NCBI GenBank assembly: GCA_030049955.1
Contig: JASIJX010000416.1
Location: 1-32,305, forward strand
Source of the DNA: Acidobacteriaceae bacterium
GTDB lineage: Bacteria; Acidobacteriota; Terriglobia; Terriglobales; Acidobacteriaceae
DNA: 32,305 nucleotides
Reading direction: 5' to 3'
Under the pieces are notes generated by a model. The model was not told the origin of the DNA and searched no databases. It saw nothing but the letters and a program-made list of their open reading frames with translations. A program made the translations under genes and the position numbers. Each line of letters starts with the position of its first letter. Position 1 is the first letter of the stretch. Shown piece by piece: positions 7,591 to 18,714 of this stretch.

Positions 7591-7627
7591 GTGTCTTTCT
7601 ACAGTTGACATTTGAGGTGAACGGGCG

Positions 7628-8854
7628 ATGGGAGTGGCAGTGGATTCGGTTACTTTGGCGAGTATTCACACGGCGCGGGCGCGGATTGGCGAGGCGATTT
7701 ACTGCTCGCCGTGTCAGATGTCGCATTCGCTTTCCGAAATGGCCGGCCTGCCGCTGCATTTGAAGCTTGAAAACCTGCAACGGACGGGCTCGTTCAAGGA
7801 GCGCGGGGCGCTCAACAAGCTGCTCACGCTCAGCGAACTGGAGCGCAAGCGGGGCGTGATTGCAGCCAGCGCCGGAAACCATGCGCAGGGGGTCGCGTTT
7901 CATGCCGGCGTGCTGGGTATCCGCGCGCAGATTGTGATGCCGCTGGCCACGCCGCTGGTGAAAGTGGCGGCGACGCGGTCGTTTGGGGCGGAGGTGATCC
8001 TGCACGGGGCCAGCTACGACGAGGCCTGCGAAGAGGCCCTGCGACGCAAGGTGGAGGAGGGCCGCACGTTCATTCACCCGTTCGACGATCCGGAGGTGAT
8101 CGCCGGGCAGGGAACCATTGGCCTCGAACTGCTCGAACAGGTGCCGGACATTGAGGCGGTGGTGGCACCGATCGGCGGCGGAGGACTGATCAGCGGCGTG
8201 GCCTGCGCGCTGAAGGAGACCAATCCGAGAATTCGAGTGATCGGCGTGGAGCCGGAGAAGCTGCCTTCGATGCTGCGGGCGCGCGAGGCCGGCGCGCCGG
8301 TAACCATCGCAGCCGAGGCGACGGTCGCCGATGGCATTGCCGTGCGCCGCGCCGGCGACCTGACGTTTCCGCTGGTCTGCCGCTACGTTGACGAGATCGT
8401 AACAGTGGATGACGAGGAGATCGCGAGCGCCATCCTGACGCTGCTGGAGCAAGAAAAGACGCTGGCCGAGGGCGCCGGGGCGGCTGCGCTGGCAGCCGTA
8501 GTGCAGGCGAAGACCAATCTGCGGCATCGGCGGACAGTGGTGCTGGTGTGTGGCGGCAATATCGACGTAACGCTGCTGGCAAAGATCATCGAGCGCGGCA
8601 TGGTAAAGGACGGGCGCCTTCTGCGCATCCGCGTGTACCTGCAAGACCGCCCCGGAGCGCTGCTGGCGCTGACGCAGATTCTGGCGCGCGAGCGGGCGAA
8701 CATTGTGGAGACGAATCACAACCGCGCCTATTACGGCGTAAGCCTGGGCGAGACGGTAATAGATGTGACGATCGAGACGCGCGGCGCCGCCCATATTACG
8801 GCCATTCACCATGCCCTGCGCGAGGCGGGCTTCCGGTTCGAGCGCATACAATAA
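7628..8854 (+). CDS. ilvA: Threonine ammonia-lyase (threonine deaminase) with C-terminal ACT domain
   Basis: The 408-residue protein is a fold-type II PLP enzyme. The Schiff-base lysine is K57 in TGSFKERGALNK, the phosphate loop is GGGGLISG, and SAGNHAQGVAFHA precedes a typical core. The last about 75 residues (RIRVYLQDRPGALLALTQIL onward) are one ACT domain. It converts threonine to 2-oxobutanoate and ammonia, the entry to isoleucine synthesis; a single ACT domain suggests allosteric control, as in the shorter IlvA/TdcB-like enzymes. No other ilv genes are adjacent. GAGG lies about 10 bases before ATG 7628. The structured leader ahead (7458-7590) suggests control at the RNA level. Confidence 0.95.
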   Translation: MGVAVDSVTLASIHTARARIGEAIYCSPCQMSHSLSEMAGLPLHLKLENLQRTGSFKERGALNKLLTLSELERKRGVIAASAGNHAQGVAFHAGVLGIRAQIVMPLATPLVKVAATRSFGAEVILHGASYDEACEEALRRKVEEGRTFIHPFDDPEVIAGQGTIGLELLEQVPDIEAVVAPIGGGGLISGVACALKETNPRIRVIGVEPEKLPSMLRAREAGAPVTIAAEATVADGIAVRRAGDLTFPLVCRYVDEIVTVDDEEIASAILTLLEQEKTLAEGAGAAALAAVVQAKTNLRHRRTVVLVCGGNIDVTLLAKIIERGMVKDGRLLRIRVYLQDRPGALLALTQILARERANIVETNHNRAYYGVSLGETVIDVTIETRGAAHITAIHHALREAGFRFERIQ

Positions 8855-9292
8855 GTGGTGCAATCAGCAGTGGTTCGACTGGTGCGACCTGTTATCGAGG
8901 CGGCGAAAATTGCAACAAAATGCGATCGTGCCACGTCAATGAAAACAAGACATGCGCACGGGCCTCGAGGGAGAGTTTGCGGCGGGGCCGGACAGAACAG
9001 GGCAGCGCCGGATGAAAGCGGTCAAATCCTGCCAGGGCTGAGGCGCGAAACAGAAAATGGAAAGAGCAAAGCTGTGAAGGGCGAGCCCGGAACGTGATAC
9101 GCCCAAGTCAATTTTATTTAAAGCAGTTTCGCAATGTTTGTGTCCGCCGGGCGTCGCGCAGCGCGTCCGATTCCGGCGGCCGCAGTGTACGGCAAATTCC
9201 CGCGGGCGGGGCCGGTCGAGCGGCAGCGGCTTTGGGAATGCCGATTGTGAAAGCTGCTTGAACCGATCTCACGTTCGATAGAAGAGAGGAAC
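8855..9292. other. 438-base non-coding spacer before the RND operon
   Basis: I find no credible gene. A frame at 8855-9097 has no family features or ribosome binding site. An AT-rich patch near 9111-9123 (ATTTTATTTAAAG) stands out in the GC-rich background and may mark promoter DNA for the efflux operon. GC-rich complementary arms at 9144-9150 and 9173-9179 could form a hairpin. No regulator gene (TetR, LysR, two-component) is present here. Confidence 0.5.
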
Positions 9293-10543
9293 ATGGATCA
9301 GGCTCCGTCTGTCTTGCAACCCACCCCCAACCGTTCGTCCTCGGCACCCGCAAAAAAGCGGCGGCACTGGTGGATCTGGGTCGTTGTGCTGCTGCTCTTC
9401 GGGCTGCTGTTTTACTGGGTTCTGCACCAGCATGCGGTGAGCCAGGAACAGGCGCAGGGCGGCGGCCGCGGCAGAGGTCGGTTTGCCATGGCCGGGCCGA
9501 TTCCCGTGACCATGGCTACGGCCAAGCTCGGCGACCTGGGCGTGTATCTGAACGCCATTGGGACGGTCACGCCGGTTTATACCGCTACCATCACCGCGCA
9601 GGTGACGGGCGTGATCACGGCGGTCCATTATCGCGAAGGTCAGTATGTGAAAAAGGGAGATCCGCTGATCGACATTGACTCGCGGCCCTATGATGCGCAA
9701 CTGGTGCAGGCTCAGGGCGTGCTGGTGCGGGACCAGAATTTGCTGGCTCAAGCGGAGATGGACCTGAAGCGCTATCAGGATGCCTGGGCCAAGAATGCCA
9801 TCCCGCGACAGACGCTCGAAGATCAGGAAAAGCTGGTACTGCAGACCCAGGGGACCGTCAAGAACGATGAAGGTGCGGTGCAATACGCCCAGGTACAGGT
9901 GAATTATTGCCACATCACCTCGCCGATTGAGGGCCGGGTCGGCCTGCGACTGGTCGATCCGGGTAACCTAGTGACGGCCAACTCCACGACCGCGCTGGTG
10001 GTGGTTGCGCAGATGCAGCCGATCACCGTGATCTTCACGGTGGCTCAGGACAGCCTGCCGCAGGTGCTCGAAGAGATGCACGGCGGCAAGCAGCTTGAGG
10101 TGGGCGCCTATGATCGAACGCAGCAGACACTGCTGGACAAAGGCAGGCTCACTACCGTCGATAACCTGATCGACACGACAACCGGAACCGTGAAGATGCG
10201 GGCGCAGTTCAACAACGCGAAGGGGATGCTGTTTCCCAATCAGTTCGTGAACACGCGCCTGCTGGTCAAGACGCTTCAGAATCAGCTTCTGCTGCCTACT
10301 TCCGCCATCCAGCACAACGGCGAAACGTCGTTCGTCTACGAGATCGTCAATAAGAAAGCAGTGATGAAGACCGTGACTACGGGCATCACCGAAGGCGGAA
10401 GCACGGTGGTCGCGGGAATCACCCCAGGAACAGTCGTTGCCGACAGCAGTTTTGAAAAGCTGCAGGACGGATCCCAGGTCACTCAATCCAAGGTCGCGCT
10501 GCCGACATCGTCGACGGATACGACCGGTGGAACCGCTCCATGA
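9293..10543 (+). CDS. mdtA: RND efflux periplasmic adaptor (membrane fusion protein), MdtA type
   Basis: The 416-residue protein has an N-terminal membrane anchor (about residues 24-45, [19 protein letters not shown]) and a lipoyl half-motif ([20 protein letters not shown]). A short alpha-hairpin follows ([19 protein letters not shown]), then the second lipoyl half with [11 protein letters not shown] and beta-barrel and membrane-proximal domains. It bridges the inner-membrane pumps MdtB/MdtC and the outer-membrane channel. AGAGAGGAAC immediately precedes ATG 9293. Its stop overlaps the mdtB start by 4 bases. The Ser/Thr-rich C-terminal tail is likely disordered. Confidence 0.95.
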   Translation: MDQAPSVLQPTPNRSSSAPAKKRRHWWIWVVVLLLFGLLFYWVLHQHAVSQEQAQGGGRGRGRFAMAGPIPVTMATAKLGDLGVYLNAIGTVTPVYTATITAQVTGVITAVHYREGQYVKKGDPLIDIDSRPYDAQLVQAQGVLVRDQNLLAQAEMDLKRYQDAWAKNAIPRQTLEDQEKLVLQTQGTVKNDEGAVQYAQVQVNYCHITSPIEGRVGLRLVDPGNLVTANSTTALVVVAQMQPITVIFTVAQDSLPQVLEEMHGGKQLEVGAYDRTQQTLLDKGRLTTVDNLIDTTTGTVKMRAQFNNAKGMLFPNQFVNTRLLVKTLQNQLLLPTSAIQHNGETSFVYEIVNKKAVMKTVTTGITEGGSTVVAGITPGTVVADSSFEKLQDGSQVTQSKVALPTSSTDTTGGTAP

Positions 10544-13500
10544 GTCCATCCCGCCCATTTATTCTGCGGCCGGTTGCCACGTCGCTGCTGATGGCTGCCA
10601 TATTGCTGGCAGGTATCGTGGCGTTTACGCAGCTTCCGGTTTCGGCGCTGCCTGAGGTCGACTATCCGACGATCCAGGTGCTGACCTTCTATCCCGGCGC
10701 CAGTCCGGATGTGGTGGCGACGACCATCACTGCGCCGCTCGAACGGCAGTTTGGCGAAATGCAGGGGCTGAGCCAGATGACCTCGACCAGCGCCGGCGGG
10801 GTTTCGGTGATTGTGCTGCAGTTCAGCCTTACGCTCGGAATGGATGTTGCCGAGCAAGAGGTGCAGTCGGCCATCAATGCGGGCGGAACCTATCTACCGG
10901 CCAATCTTCCGGTTCCCCCCGTCTACAGCAAGACCAATCCCGCCGACGCGCCGATTCTCACCCTGGCCATCTCTTCCGATACCATGCCGCTTTCGCAGGT
11001 AGAGGACCTAGTGGACACGCGGCTGGCGCCCAAGCTCTCGCAGTTGCAGGGCGTGGGCCTGGTAAGCATCAGCGGCGGCCAGAAACCGGCTGTCCGCATC
11101 CAGGTGAATCCTGTTCAGCTTTCCTCCTACGGGTTGAATTTAGAGGACGTTCGTACGGCCCTGACCGACGCCAGTGTGAACGGCGCAAAGGGAAACTTTG
11201 ATGGGCCACGGCTCAGTTACCAGATTGACTCCAATGACCAGCTTCAAACCGCCGACGAGTACAAGGACGTCGTGGTCGCTTACAGCAACGGCGCGCCGGT
11301 ATTCGTGAAGGACGTAGCCAATGTGGTGGACAGCGTGGAGAACACCAAGATGGCGGCGTGGATGAATACCACGCCGGCGGTGATCCTGAACATCCAGCGC
11401 CAGCCGGGCTATAACACCATCCTCGTCGTCAACGCCATTCGAAAGGTTTTGCCTCAGCTTGAGGCGAGCCTGCCGGCCTCGATCCGTGTAACCACGTTGA
11501 CCGACATGACGACCAGCATCCAGGCGTCGGTGAACGACACGTACTTCGAGCTGCTGCTCACCATCGGCCTGGTGATACTGGTCATCTTCCTGTTCCTGCG
11601 CAGCCTCCACGCAACCATCATTCCCTCGGTCGCCGTCCCGCTCTCGCTGGTGGGCACCTTCGGCGTGATGTACCTGCTGGGCTATTCGATCGACAACCTG
11701 TCACTGATGGCGCTAACCATTTCGACCGGCTTCGTGGTCGACGACGCCATCGTGATGATCGAGAACATCAGCCGTTATCTCGAAGAGGGCATGCCGCCGC
11801 TTGAGGCGGCGCTAACCGGCGCCGGGCAGATTGGCTTTACGATTCTCTCCTTGACGGTTTCGCTCGTCGCTGTGCTCATTCCGCTGCTGTTCATGGGCGA
11901 CGTGGTGGGGCGGCTGTTCCGCGAATTCGCTGTAACGCTGGCCGTCACCATCGTGATTTCGGCGGTGGTCTCGCTGACGCTCACGCCAATGATGTGCTCG
12001 CGCATCCTGCGCCACGACCCGGAGGAGAAGCAGACGCGATTGTATGTCTGGTCCGAGCGAATTTTCGAGCGGATGATCGCTTTCTACGGCCGCACGCTGA
12101 AGGTAGTGCTGCGCTACCAGACCATCACGCTGCTCATCGCGCTAGCCACACTGGTGCTCACGGTACTTCTCTATATCTGGATCCCGAAGGGCTTTTTCCC
12201 GGTGCAGGATACTGGCGTGATCCAGGGCATCTCGCAGGCCTCACAGTCGATCTCTTTTGATGCGATGTCGGAAAAACAGCAGGAACTCTCGAAGATCATC
12301 CTTCAGGATCCGGCGGTCGAGAGCCTCTCGTCGTTTATCGGCGCCGACGGCATCAACACTACTCTCAACAGCGGCCGCATCTCCATCAACCTCAAGCCGC
12401 TTGACCAGCGCGTGCCCAGCCACATCAGCGCCTCGGACGTGATCCGGCGCCTGCAGACAAAGCTCGCGCAAGTAGTCGGCGTTCACCTTTACATGCAGCC
12501 GGTGCAGGACATCACGGTGGATGACCGCGTGAGCCGTACTCAGTACCAGTTCACGCTCGAAGATCCGAACACCGATGAGCTGAATGATTGGTCGAACCGA
12601 TTCGTGACCGAGCTGAAGAAGCTGCCTGACCTGGAAGACGTGGCCACCGACCAGCAGACGGGCGCACGGGCCATCCAGCTGGTGATCGATCGCGTGACGG
12701 CCTCGCGGCTGGGTATCGCGCCCGCGACAATCGACAATACCCTCTATGACGCCTACGGGCAGCGCCAGATCAACACGCTCTACACGCAGCTCAACCAATA
12801 TCACGTGATTCTGGAGACGGACCCAAAGTGGCAGCAGGATCCGTCGCAGCTTGGCGATTTGTACATCCAGACGGGCGCTTCGACGAACGCTACGGGAGCC
12901 AGCGCGGCGACGTCGTTTACCTCTTCAGCGTCTGCAGCCGCGGGCTCGAATGCGCTGACCTCTTCCGTGCGGTACACGCCTTCATCCGGCGTACTCACAG
13001 CTCCGAGCAGCGTGCTGGCCGGGACAATAGCTCAGGGCACGGCTAATACAATGACGGCATCGGTGGGCGCCAACGCTGTTCCGCTCGGCACGTTCACCCA
13101 CGCCGTGGATACAACTGAGGCGCTGTCGATCAACCACCAGGGCCAGTTCCCCAGCGTAACGGTTTCCTTCAACCTGGCGCCGAATGCATCGCTGGGCACG
13201 GCGATTAACGACATAGAGAAGGTGGTCAATCGGCTGCATTTCCCAGCCAGTATTCAGGCTGATTTCCAGGGAACAGCGGCGGCGTTCCGCAACTCGCTTT
13301 CCAATGAGGCGCTGCTGATTCTGGCTGCGCTGGTGACGGTCTACATTGTGCTGGGGGTGCTGTATGAGAGCTTTATCCATCCCATCACGATTCTCTCCAC
13401 GCTGCCTTCTGCGGGCGTGGGCGCTTTGCTGGCGCTGATGCTCTTCCATCAGGACCTCAGCGTAGTGGCCATCATAGGCATCATCCTGCTGATCGGCATT

Positions 13501-13860
13501 GTGAAGAAGAATGGCATCATGATCGTGGACTTTGCTCTGGAAGCCGAGCGCGAGCACGGCAAGGACTCCGAGGAAGCGATCTACGAAGCGAGCCTGTTGC
13601 GCTTCCGGCCGATTATGATGACCACGATGGCGGCGCTGCTGGGCGGCTTACCCTTGGCGCTGGGCCGCGGATTGGGCTCGGAGCTTCGCCGGCCGCTGGG
13701 CGTGGCCATGGTGGGCGGCCTGCTGCTCAGCCAGATCCTTACGCTTTACACGACCCCCGTTATCTACGTCTTCTTTGACCGGCTCGGGCAGCGCATCACC
13801 GGGCGCCGTTTGTCGCACACGCCCACGCGCAAGGAGCAGACGGTTACGGAGGGCGCATGA
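10540..13860 (+). CDS. mdtB: RND efflux inner-membrane transporter, MdtB type, with an unusual periplasmic insertion
   Basis: The 1106-residue protein is an RND permease: 12 membrane helices and two large periplasmic loops. Proton-relay acidic residues are D401 and D402 in [14 protein letters not shown]; the matching lysine is in [14 protein letters not shown] (about 989-990). It begins [20 protein letters not shown], as the family does. In E. coli, MdtB works with MdtC as a mixed trimer; the same gene pair is present here. The protein is about 60 residues longer than usual MdtB because of a Ser/Ala/Thr-rich stretch at about residues 778-865 in the second periplasmic loop. It starts in a 4-base overlap with mdtA and ends in a 4-base overlap with mdtC. 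Confidence 0.95.
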   Translation: MSPSRPFILRPVATSLLMAAILLAGIVAFTQLPVSALPEVDYPTIQVLTFYPGASPDVVATTITAPLERQFGEMQGLSQMTSTSAGGVSVIVLQFSLTLGMDVAEQEVQSAINAGGTYLPANLPVPPVYSKTNPADAPILTLAISSDTMPLSQVEDLVDTRLAPKLSQLQGVGLVSISGGQKPAVRIQVNPVQLSSYGLNLEDVRTALTDASVNGAKGNFDGPRLSYQIDSNDQLQTADEYKDVVVAYSNGAPVFVKDVANVVDSVENTKMAAWMNTTPAVILNIQRQPGYNTILVVNAIRKVLPQLEASLPASIRVTTLTDMTTSIQASVNDTYFELLLTIGLVILVIFLFLRSLHATIIPSVAVPLSLVGTFGVMYLLGYSIDNLSLMALTISTGFVVDDAIVMIENISRYLEEGMPPLEAALTGAGQIGFTILSLTVSLVAVLIPLLFMGDVVGRLFREFAVTLAVTIVISAVVSLTLTPMMCSRILRHDPEEKQTRLYVWSERIFERMIAFYGRTLKVVLRYQTITLLIALATLVLTVLLYIWIPKGFFPVQDTGVIQGISQASQSISFDAMSEKQQELSKIILQDPAVESLSSFIGADGINTTLNSGRISINLKPLDQRVPSHISASDVIRRLQTKLAQVVGVHLYMQPVQDITVDDRVSRTQYQFTLEDPNTDELNDWSNRFVTELKKLPDLEDVATDQQTGARAIQLVIDRVTASRLGIAPATIDNTLYDAYGQRQINTLYTQLNQYHVILETDPKWQQDPSQLGDLYIQTGASTNATGASAATSFTSSASAAAGSNALTSSVRYTPSSGVLTAPSSVLAGTIAQGTANTMTASVGANAVPLGTFTHAVDTTEALSINHQGQFPSVTVSFNLAPNASLGTAINDIEKVVNRLHFPASIQADFQGTAAAFRNSLSNEALLILAALVTVYIVLGVLYESFIHPITILSTLPSAGVGALLALMLFHQDLSVVAIIGIILLIGIVKKNGIMIVDFALEAEREHGKDSEEAIYEASLLRFRPIMMTTMAALLGGLPLALGRGLGSELRRPLGVAMVGGLLLSQILTLYTTPVIYVFFDRLGQRITGRRLSHTPTRKEQTVTEGA

Positions 13861-16800
13861 GCCTTTCGTCTCCTTTCATCCAGCGGCCGGTAGGGACCAC
13901 GCTGCTGACGATTGGTGTCGCGATTGCAGGCATTATTGGCTACACCGTGCTGCCGGTTGCGCCTCTGCCGCAGGTGGACTTTCCCACCATCAGCGTGAGC
14001 GCCAGCCTGCCGGGAGCGAGCGCGCAGATCATGGCGGCCAGCGTGGCTACGCCGCTCGAGCGGCAGTTCAGCCATATCGCCGGCATTACGGAGATGACTT
14101 CGTCGAGTTCGCTGGGCTCGACCAGCGTCACGCTGCAGTTCGATCTGAACCGCAATATTGACGGAGCGGCACGCGACGTTCAGGCGGCCATCAATGCGGC
14201 GCGCACTTACCTGCCCGCGGACCTGCCGTCGAACCCGTCCTACCACAAGGTGAATCCCGCCGACGCGCCGATCATGATCATCGGCATGTCGTCGGACAAG
14301 TACAACGTCACCAAGCTCTACGACCTGGCCTCGACCATCCTCGAGCAGAAGCTTTCGCAGATCAACGGGGTGGGGCAGGTGTTCGTGGGCGGCGGCGCGA
14401 CGCCGTCAGTCCGCGTGGAGGTGAACCCGACCAAGCTGCAGAGCATGGGGCTCACCCTTGGCAGCGTGGAGTCGGTGTTGAGCCTGCAAAACTCCGACGC
14501 GCCGCGGGGCCAGATTTCCGGCAACGGCATTACGCGGGACATCATCACCAACGACCAGATTTCAGAGGCCGAGCAGTACAAGCCGCTCATCATCGGCTAC
14601 AACAACGGCGTAGCCGTGCGGCTTTCCGACGTTGCCGATGTTGTGGACTCGACCCAGAACATCCGCACCGCCGGCTACATGGATGGTCACCGCGGCATCT
14701 TCATCATCATCTTCCGTCAGCCGGGCGCGAATATCATCGAGACGGTCGACCGCATCCGCGCGCAGATGCCGTTTCTTCAGGCGGTGATCCCGAATGGCAT
14801 CAATACCACCATTGTGATGGACCGTACAACGACCATCCGCGCCTCTGTGCGCGATGTAGAGTTCACGCTGGTCAAATCGGTCATTCTGGTGGTGCTGGTC
14901 GTCTTTTTCTTCTTGCGCAGCCCGCGTGCCACCATCATTCCCAGCGTTGCGGTTCCGGTATCGCTTGTCGGCACGTTTGCCGTGATGTACATCTTCGGCT
15001 ATTCGCTGGACAACCTGTCGCTGATGGCGCTCACTATCGCCACCGGATTCGTGGTGGATGACGCCATTGTGGTGATGGAGAACATCACGCGCCATCTGGA
15101 AGCGGGAATGGAGCCGTTTGCGGCGGCGCTCAAAGGCGCGCGGGAGATCGGCTTCACGGTCTTTTCCATCAGCATGTCGCTGGTGGCCGTTTTCATTCCC
15201 ATCCTGATGATGGGCGGCATTGTCGGCCGGCTCTTCCGCGAGTTCGCGGTCACGCTTTCGATTGCGATTCTGCTGTCGATGGTGATCTCGCTCACCACCA
15301 CGCCCTGCATGTGCGCGCACCTGCTCAAGTCGTACGGTGCGGAAGAGGATCACAACTGGTTTTACCGGGCCAGCGAAAAGTTCTTCAATGGCCTGATCTA
15401 TATTTACCGGAACTCGCTTGAGTGGGCGCTGGATAACCCAGTCCTGATGCTGATCGTGCTGGCTCTCACGATCGCATTGAATGTGGTGGTGATTGTCCGA
15501 ATCCCTAAGGGATTTTTCCCGCTGCAGGACACGGGAACCATTGTGGGCGGCGTCCAGGGGCCGCAGGATGCGTCGTTTCCCTTCATGCGCTATTCCATTC
15601 TGTCGCTAGTGAACGTGATCCGCAAAGATCCCGCTGTGGCTCACGTGAATGCTTATACCGGTGGCAACGGCGCCAGCAACGGCGGTTTCATTTACATGAC
15701 GCTTAAGCCGCTCGGCAACAACTGCAAGGAAGGTCCGAAGTGCGGAGTACGCCAGACCGGCGCCATGAATGTGATAAACCGGCTGCGCCCGCAAATGAAT
15801 CGCTTACCTGTGGCTTCGGCATTCCTGCAGCCGTCGCAGGATCTGCGCATCGGCGGCCACTCCACCAATGCGCTGTACCAGTACACCATTCAAGGCGACA
15901 ACTTTGCCGACCTGGCGCACTGGGGACCTATCCTGTACGAGCACATGAAGACGCTGCCCGGCCTGCAGGACGTGAATACCGACCAGCAGGACGGCGGACT
16001 CGAAGAGCTGCTTACCTATAACCGGACTACGGCAGCACAACTTGGCCAGACGGCGTCTTCGCTCGACAAATCGCTCTATTCTGCCTTCGGCCAATCCGAG
16101 GTTTCGGTCATTTACACGCAGCTTAACCAGTATTACGTGGTCCTGGAGGTTGCGCCGCCGTTCTGGCAGGACCCGTCGGGCCTGGATAACATCTACGTCG
16201 CCTCGAACAGCGCTTCGACCGGCGCCGGCCTCAGCAAGATCTCGCCGCTGATGAACATGGCGACATCGCAGACTAACACGACTCCGTTGCAGGTGAACCA
16301 CACCGGACTGTTTCCATCGGTGACGGTTTCTTTCAACATGGCGAACGGAGTTTCGTTAAGCGATGCCACGCGCGAGGTGGCAGAGATGGAACAAAGCCTC
16401 GGCATGCCGTCAACCGTTCATGGGTTCTTTGCCGGAACAGCGCAGGCCTACCAGCAATCGCTCTCCAGCGAGCCCATCCTGGTCATCACAGCGCTCCTTT
16501 CTGTTTTCATCGTACTCGGCATTCTGTACGAAAGCCTGGTGCACCCGCTCACCATCATCTCCACGGTGTTCTCGGCAAGCGCTGGTGCGATGATTGCGCT
16601 GATGCTTTTCCATATGGATCTCAACGTGATCTCAATCATCGGCATCATTCTGCTAATCGGCATCGTGAAGAAAAATGCCATCATGATGATCGACTTCGCG
16701 CTGCAGGCCGAGCGGTTGGAGGGCAAGAACTCGCGCGACTCTATCTTTGAGGCGAGCCTGCTACGCTTCCGGCCGATTCTGATGACCACCATGTCGGCCA

Positions 16801-17018
16801 TTTTCGGTGCGCTGCCGCTGGCTTTTGGAACCGGAACCGGCTCCGAACTGCGCCGGCCGCTGGGAATCACCATTGTGGGCGGGCTGCTATTGAGCCAGTT
16901 GCTCACGCTTTACACCACGCCGGTGGTCTACCTGGTGATGGATCGGCTGCGCCTGCGGATGCTGGGACGATCGCATGACGTGCTGACCGCCGGACCGGAG
17001 GGCGCAACAACTCTGTGA
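13857..17018 (+). CDS. mdtC: RND efflux inner-membrane transporter, MdtC type
   Basis: This 1053-residue RND permease is paralogous to the gene before it. It starts [22 protein letters not shown]4 carries D401-D402 in [15 protein letters not shown] and TM10 carries [15 protein letters not shown]. The length is normal, and the periplasmic position that is expanded in MdtB is short here (about 32 residues between IYV and NHTG). It is expected to form the heteromultimeric MdtBC pump, driven by proton motive force, exporting amphiphilic compounds; the actual substrate cannot be read from sequence. ATG 13857 overlaps mdtB by 4 bases. Confidence 0.95.
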   Translation: MSLSSPFIQRPVGTTLLTIGVAIAGIIGYTVLPVAPLPQVDFPTISVSASLPGASAQIMAASVATPLERQFSHIAGITEMTSSSSLGSTSVTLQFDLNRNIDGAARDVQAAINAARTYLPADLPSNPSYHKVNPADAPIMIIGMSSDKYNVTKLYDLASTILEQKLSQINGVGQVFVGGGATPSVRVEVNPTKLQSMGLTLGSVESVLSLQNSDAPRGQISGNGITRDIITNDQISEAEQYKPLIIGYNNGVAVRLSDVADVVDSTQNIRTAGYMDGHRGIFIIIFRQPGANIIETVDRIRAQMPFLQAVIPNGINTTIVMDRTTTIRASVRDVEFTLVKSVILVVLVVFFFLRSPRATIIPSVAVPVSLVGTFAVMYIFGYSLDNLSLMALTIATGFVVDDAIVVMENITRHLEAGMEPFAAALKGAREIGFTVFSISMSLVAVFIPILMMGGIVGRLFREFAVTLSIAILLSMVISLTTTPCMCAHLLKSYGAEEDHNWFYRASEKFFNGLIYIYRNSLEWALDNPVLMLIVLALTIALNVVVIVRIPKGFFPLQDTGTIVGGVQGPQDASFPFMRYSILSLVNVIRKDPAVAHVNAYTGGNGASNGGFIYMTLKPLGNNCKEGPKCGVRQTGAMNVINRLRPQMNRLPVASAFLQPSQDLRIGGHSTNALYQYTIQGDNFADLAHWGPILYEHMKTLPGLQDVNTDQQDGGLEELLTYNRTTAAQLGQTASSLDKSLYSAFGQSEVSVIYTQLNQYYVVLEVAPPFWQDPSGLDNIYVASNSASTGAGLSKISPLMNMATSQTNTTPLQVNHTGLFPSVTVSFNMANGVSLSDATREVAEMEQSLGMPSTVHGFFAGTAQAYQQSLSSEPILVITALLSVFIVLGILYESLVHPLTIISTVFSASAGAMIALMLFHMDLNVISIIGIILLIGIVKKNAIMMIDFALQAERLEGKNSRDSIFEASLLRFRPILMTTMSAIFGALPLAFGTGTGSELRRPLGITIVGGLLLSQLLTLYTTPVVYLVMDRLRLRMLGRSHDVLTAGPEGATTL

Positions 17019-18604
17019 TGACAACAGGATCGAAGACCATGGTTAAACGGAAGGGCCTCACTGCGTGCTCATGCGCGGCCGGCGCACTGGGACTAATGGC
17101 GATGCTAGCCGGCTGCCTTGTGGGACCGCGCTACAATCCCCCCGCGCCGCCAGCCATTACCGCTCCCAACTACAAGGAATCGACCGTCAACTTTACGGAC
17201 CAGAACGGTTGGAAGGTGGCCAGTCCGCAGGAAGCGATGCTGCGCGGCAACTGGTGGGAGGTGTTCCACGAGCCGGATCTGAACGCGCTCGAGGAGCAAC
17301 TCAACGTCAACAACCAGAACATCAAGGTTTCGTTCGAAAACTTCATGGCTGCGCGAGCAATGGTCGCCGAAGCGCGCGCGCAGTATTGGCCCACGATTAC
17401 GTTTAACCCCACTTACCAGTACGCGCGCACCTCGAGTAATCAGAACGTTACGTCAGTGACTAACACAGGTTCGTCGGCAACTTCGACAGGTTCGACACCG
17501 GGCTCGACAGGCCGAACATTCTCGCTGTGGACTCTCCCGGTCGACGCCTCCTGGACACCGGACTTCTGGGGAAAGATCAGGAACCAGGTGCGCGAGGCCC
17601 AATATGCTGCTCAGGTGAGCGCTGCCGACTTGGAAGTTGAGAAGCTCACTGAACAGGCCAGCCTGGCCCAGTTCTTTTTTGAGATCCGCGGCCAGGACAT
17701 GCTGCAGCAGATCCTGAACCAGACCGTCGAGGCCGACCAGAAGTCGCTCGATTTTGCTCAGGCGCAGTACGAGACCGGCATCGGCGACTACATTTCAGTT
17801 GCCGAAGCCAAGGCGACGCTCGAATCGGTGCAATCCTCGGCTGTGAACGTGGGGCTGCTGCGCGCGCAGTATGAGCATGCGATTGCCATGCTGATTGGCA
17901 AACCGGCCACGGACTTCTCACTGCCTGTAAAACCGCTCATTTACACGCCCCCGGCAATTCCTACAGGTGTGCCCTCGCAACTGGTGGAGCGTCGGCCCGA
18001 CGTTGCCGCCGCCGAACGCACGCTTGCCGAAGCCAACGCTACCATTGGTATCGGTTACGGCGCGTTCTTCCCGCAGGTCACGCTATCAGGTTCAGTTGGA
18101 TTAGAGTCGGCTCTGCTGAAGCACCTGTTCGACTGGCCCAGCCGCACCTGGTCCGTTGGTCCCTCGGTTTCACAGATCATTTTTGATGGGGGTCTTTACC
18201 GCGCAGCGCTGCACCAGTACCAGGCCACTTATAACGCCGATCTGGCCAGCTATCGCCAGTCGGTGCTCAATGCGTTCCAACAGGTGGAGGATTCTCTTGT
18301 TGCTACGCGCATTTACTCGCAGCAGATTTTGCACCAGCAGGCGGCTGTGAAAGCCTCGCAGGATTACCTGGACATCGAGCTGCAGCGCTACCATCTGGGC
18401 GTTGATCCGTATGTCGACGTGGTGATTGCGCAGACAACGCTGCTCAACAATCAGTCGACGCTGAACTCTCTCGAGGTATCGCAGATGATTTCTGCGGTAC
18501 AACTGGTGCAGGCGCTCGGCGGAGGCTGGGACAAGTCGCAGCTTCCCACACCGGCGCAGGTGGGCGCCAAGGTTCCGAACGCGGAGTACAAGCTGCAGCA
18601 ATAA
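17018..18604 (+). CDS. Outer-membrane factor lipoprotein (NodT/TolC-like) of the RND pump
   Basis: The 528-residue protein has a lipoprotein signal with lipobox LAGC (Cys33) and the NodT-family opening GPRYNPPAPPA. Two OEP repeats form the alpha-barrel tunnel: the first contains YWPTITFNPTYQYAR, and the second begins near LVERRPDVAAAERTLAEANA and contains FFPQVTLSGSVGLESALL. It forms the exit duct for MdtABC. A GTG at 17015 and an ATG at 17018 are adjacent; I use the ATG, which shares a base with the mdtC stop. An ATG at 17039 is also possible, still leaving a signal peptide. This completes a self-sufficient tripartite operon; E. coli mdtABC instead borrows TolC. Confidence 0.94.
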   Translation: MTTGSKTMVKRKGLTACSCAAGALGLMAMLAGCLVGPRYNPPAPPAITAPNYKESTVNFTDQNGWKVASPQEAMLRGNWWEVFHEPDLNALEEQLNVNNQNIKVSFENFMAARAMVAEARAQYWPTITFNPTYQYARTSSNQNVTSVTNTGSSATSTGSTPGSTGRTFSLWTLPVDASWTPDFWGKIRNQVREAQYAAQVSAADLEVEKLTEQASLAQFFFEIRGQDMLQQILNQTVEADQKSLDFAQAQYETGIGDYISVAEAKATLESVQSSAVNVGLLRAQYEHAIAMLIGKPATDFSLPVKPLIYTPPAIPTGVPSQLVERRPDVAAAERTLAEANATIGIGYGAFFPQVTLSGSVGLESALLKHLFDWPSRTWSVGPSVSQIIFDGGLYRAALHQYQATYNADLASYRQSVLNAFQQVEDSLVATRIYSQQILHQQAAVKASQDYLDIELQRYHLGVDPYVDVVIAQTTLLNNQSTLNSLEVSQMISAVQLVQALGGGWDKSQLPTPAQVGAKVPNAEYKLQQ

Positions 18605-18714
18605 GAGCGGTTTTAGAGGAAAAGCCACTCAGCGGCAGCGACTCCGGGATACAGCAACTCTGAAATCGCTGTAGCCGCATCCCTGCTCGGCCGGGTGCAT
18701 CCTATGAGAAGGTT

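Noticed and set aside
7605..7610. Perfect TTGACA just before ilvA
   Set aside because: A matching -10 would fall at the ilvA start codon, so it cannot drive normal ilvA translation.
7487..8863. 458-residue minus-strand frame opposite ilvA
   Set aside because: Composition is that of an antisense shadow; ilvA is certain.
8855..9097. 80-residue frame starting directly after the ilvA stop
   Set aside because: GTG start without a ribosome binding site, no recognisable domain, Arg/Gly-rich composition of non-coding GC-rich DNA.
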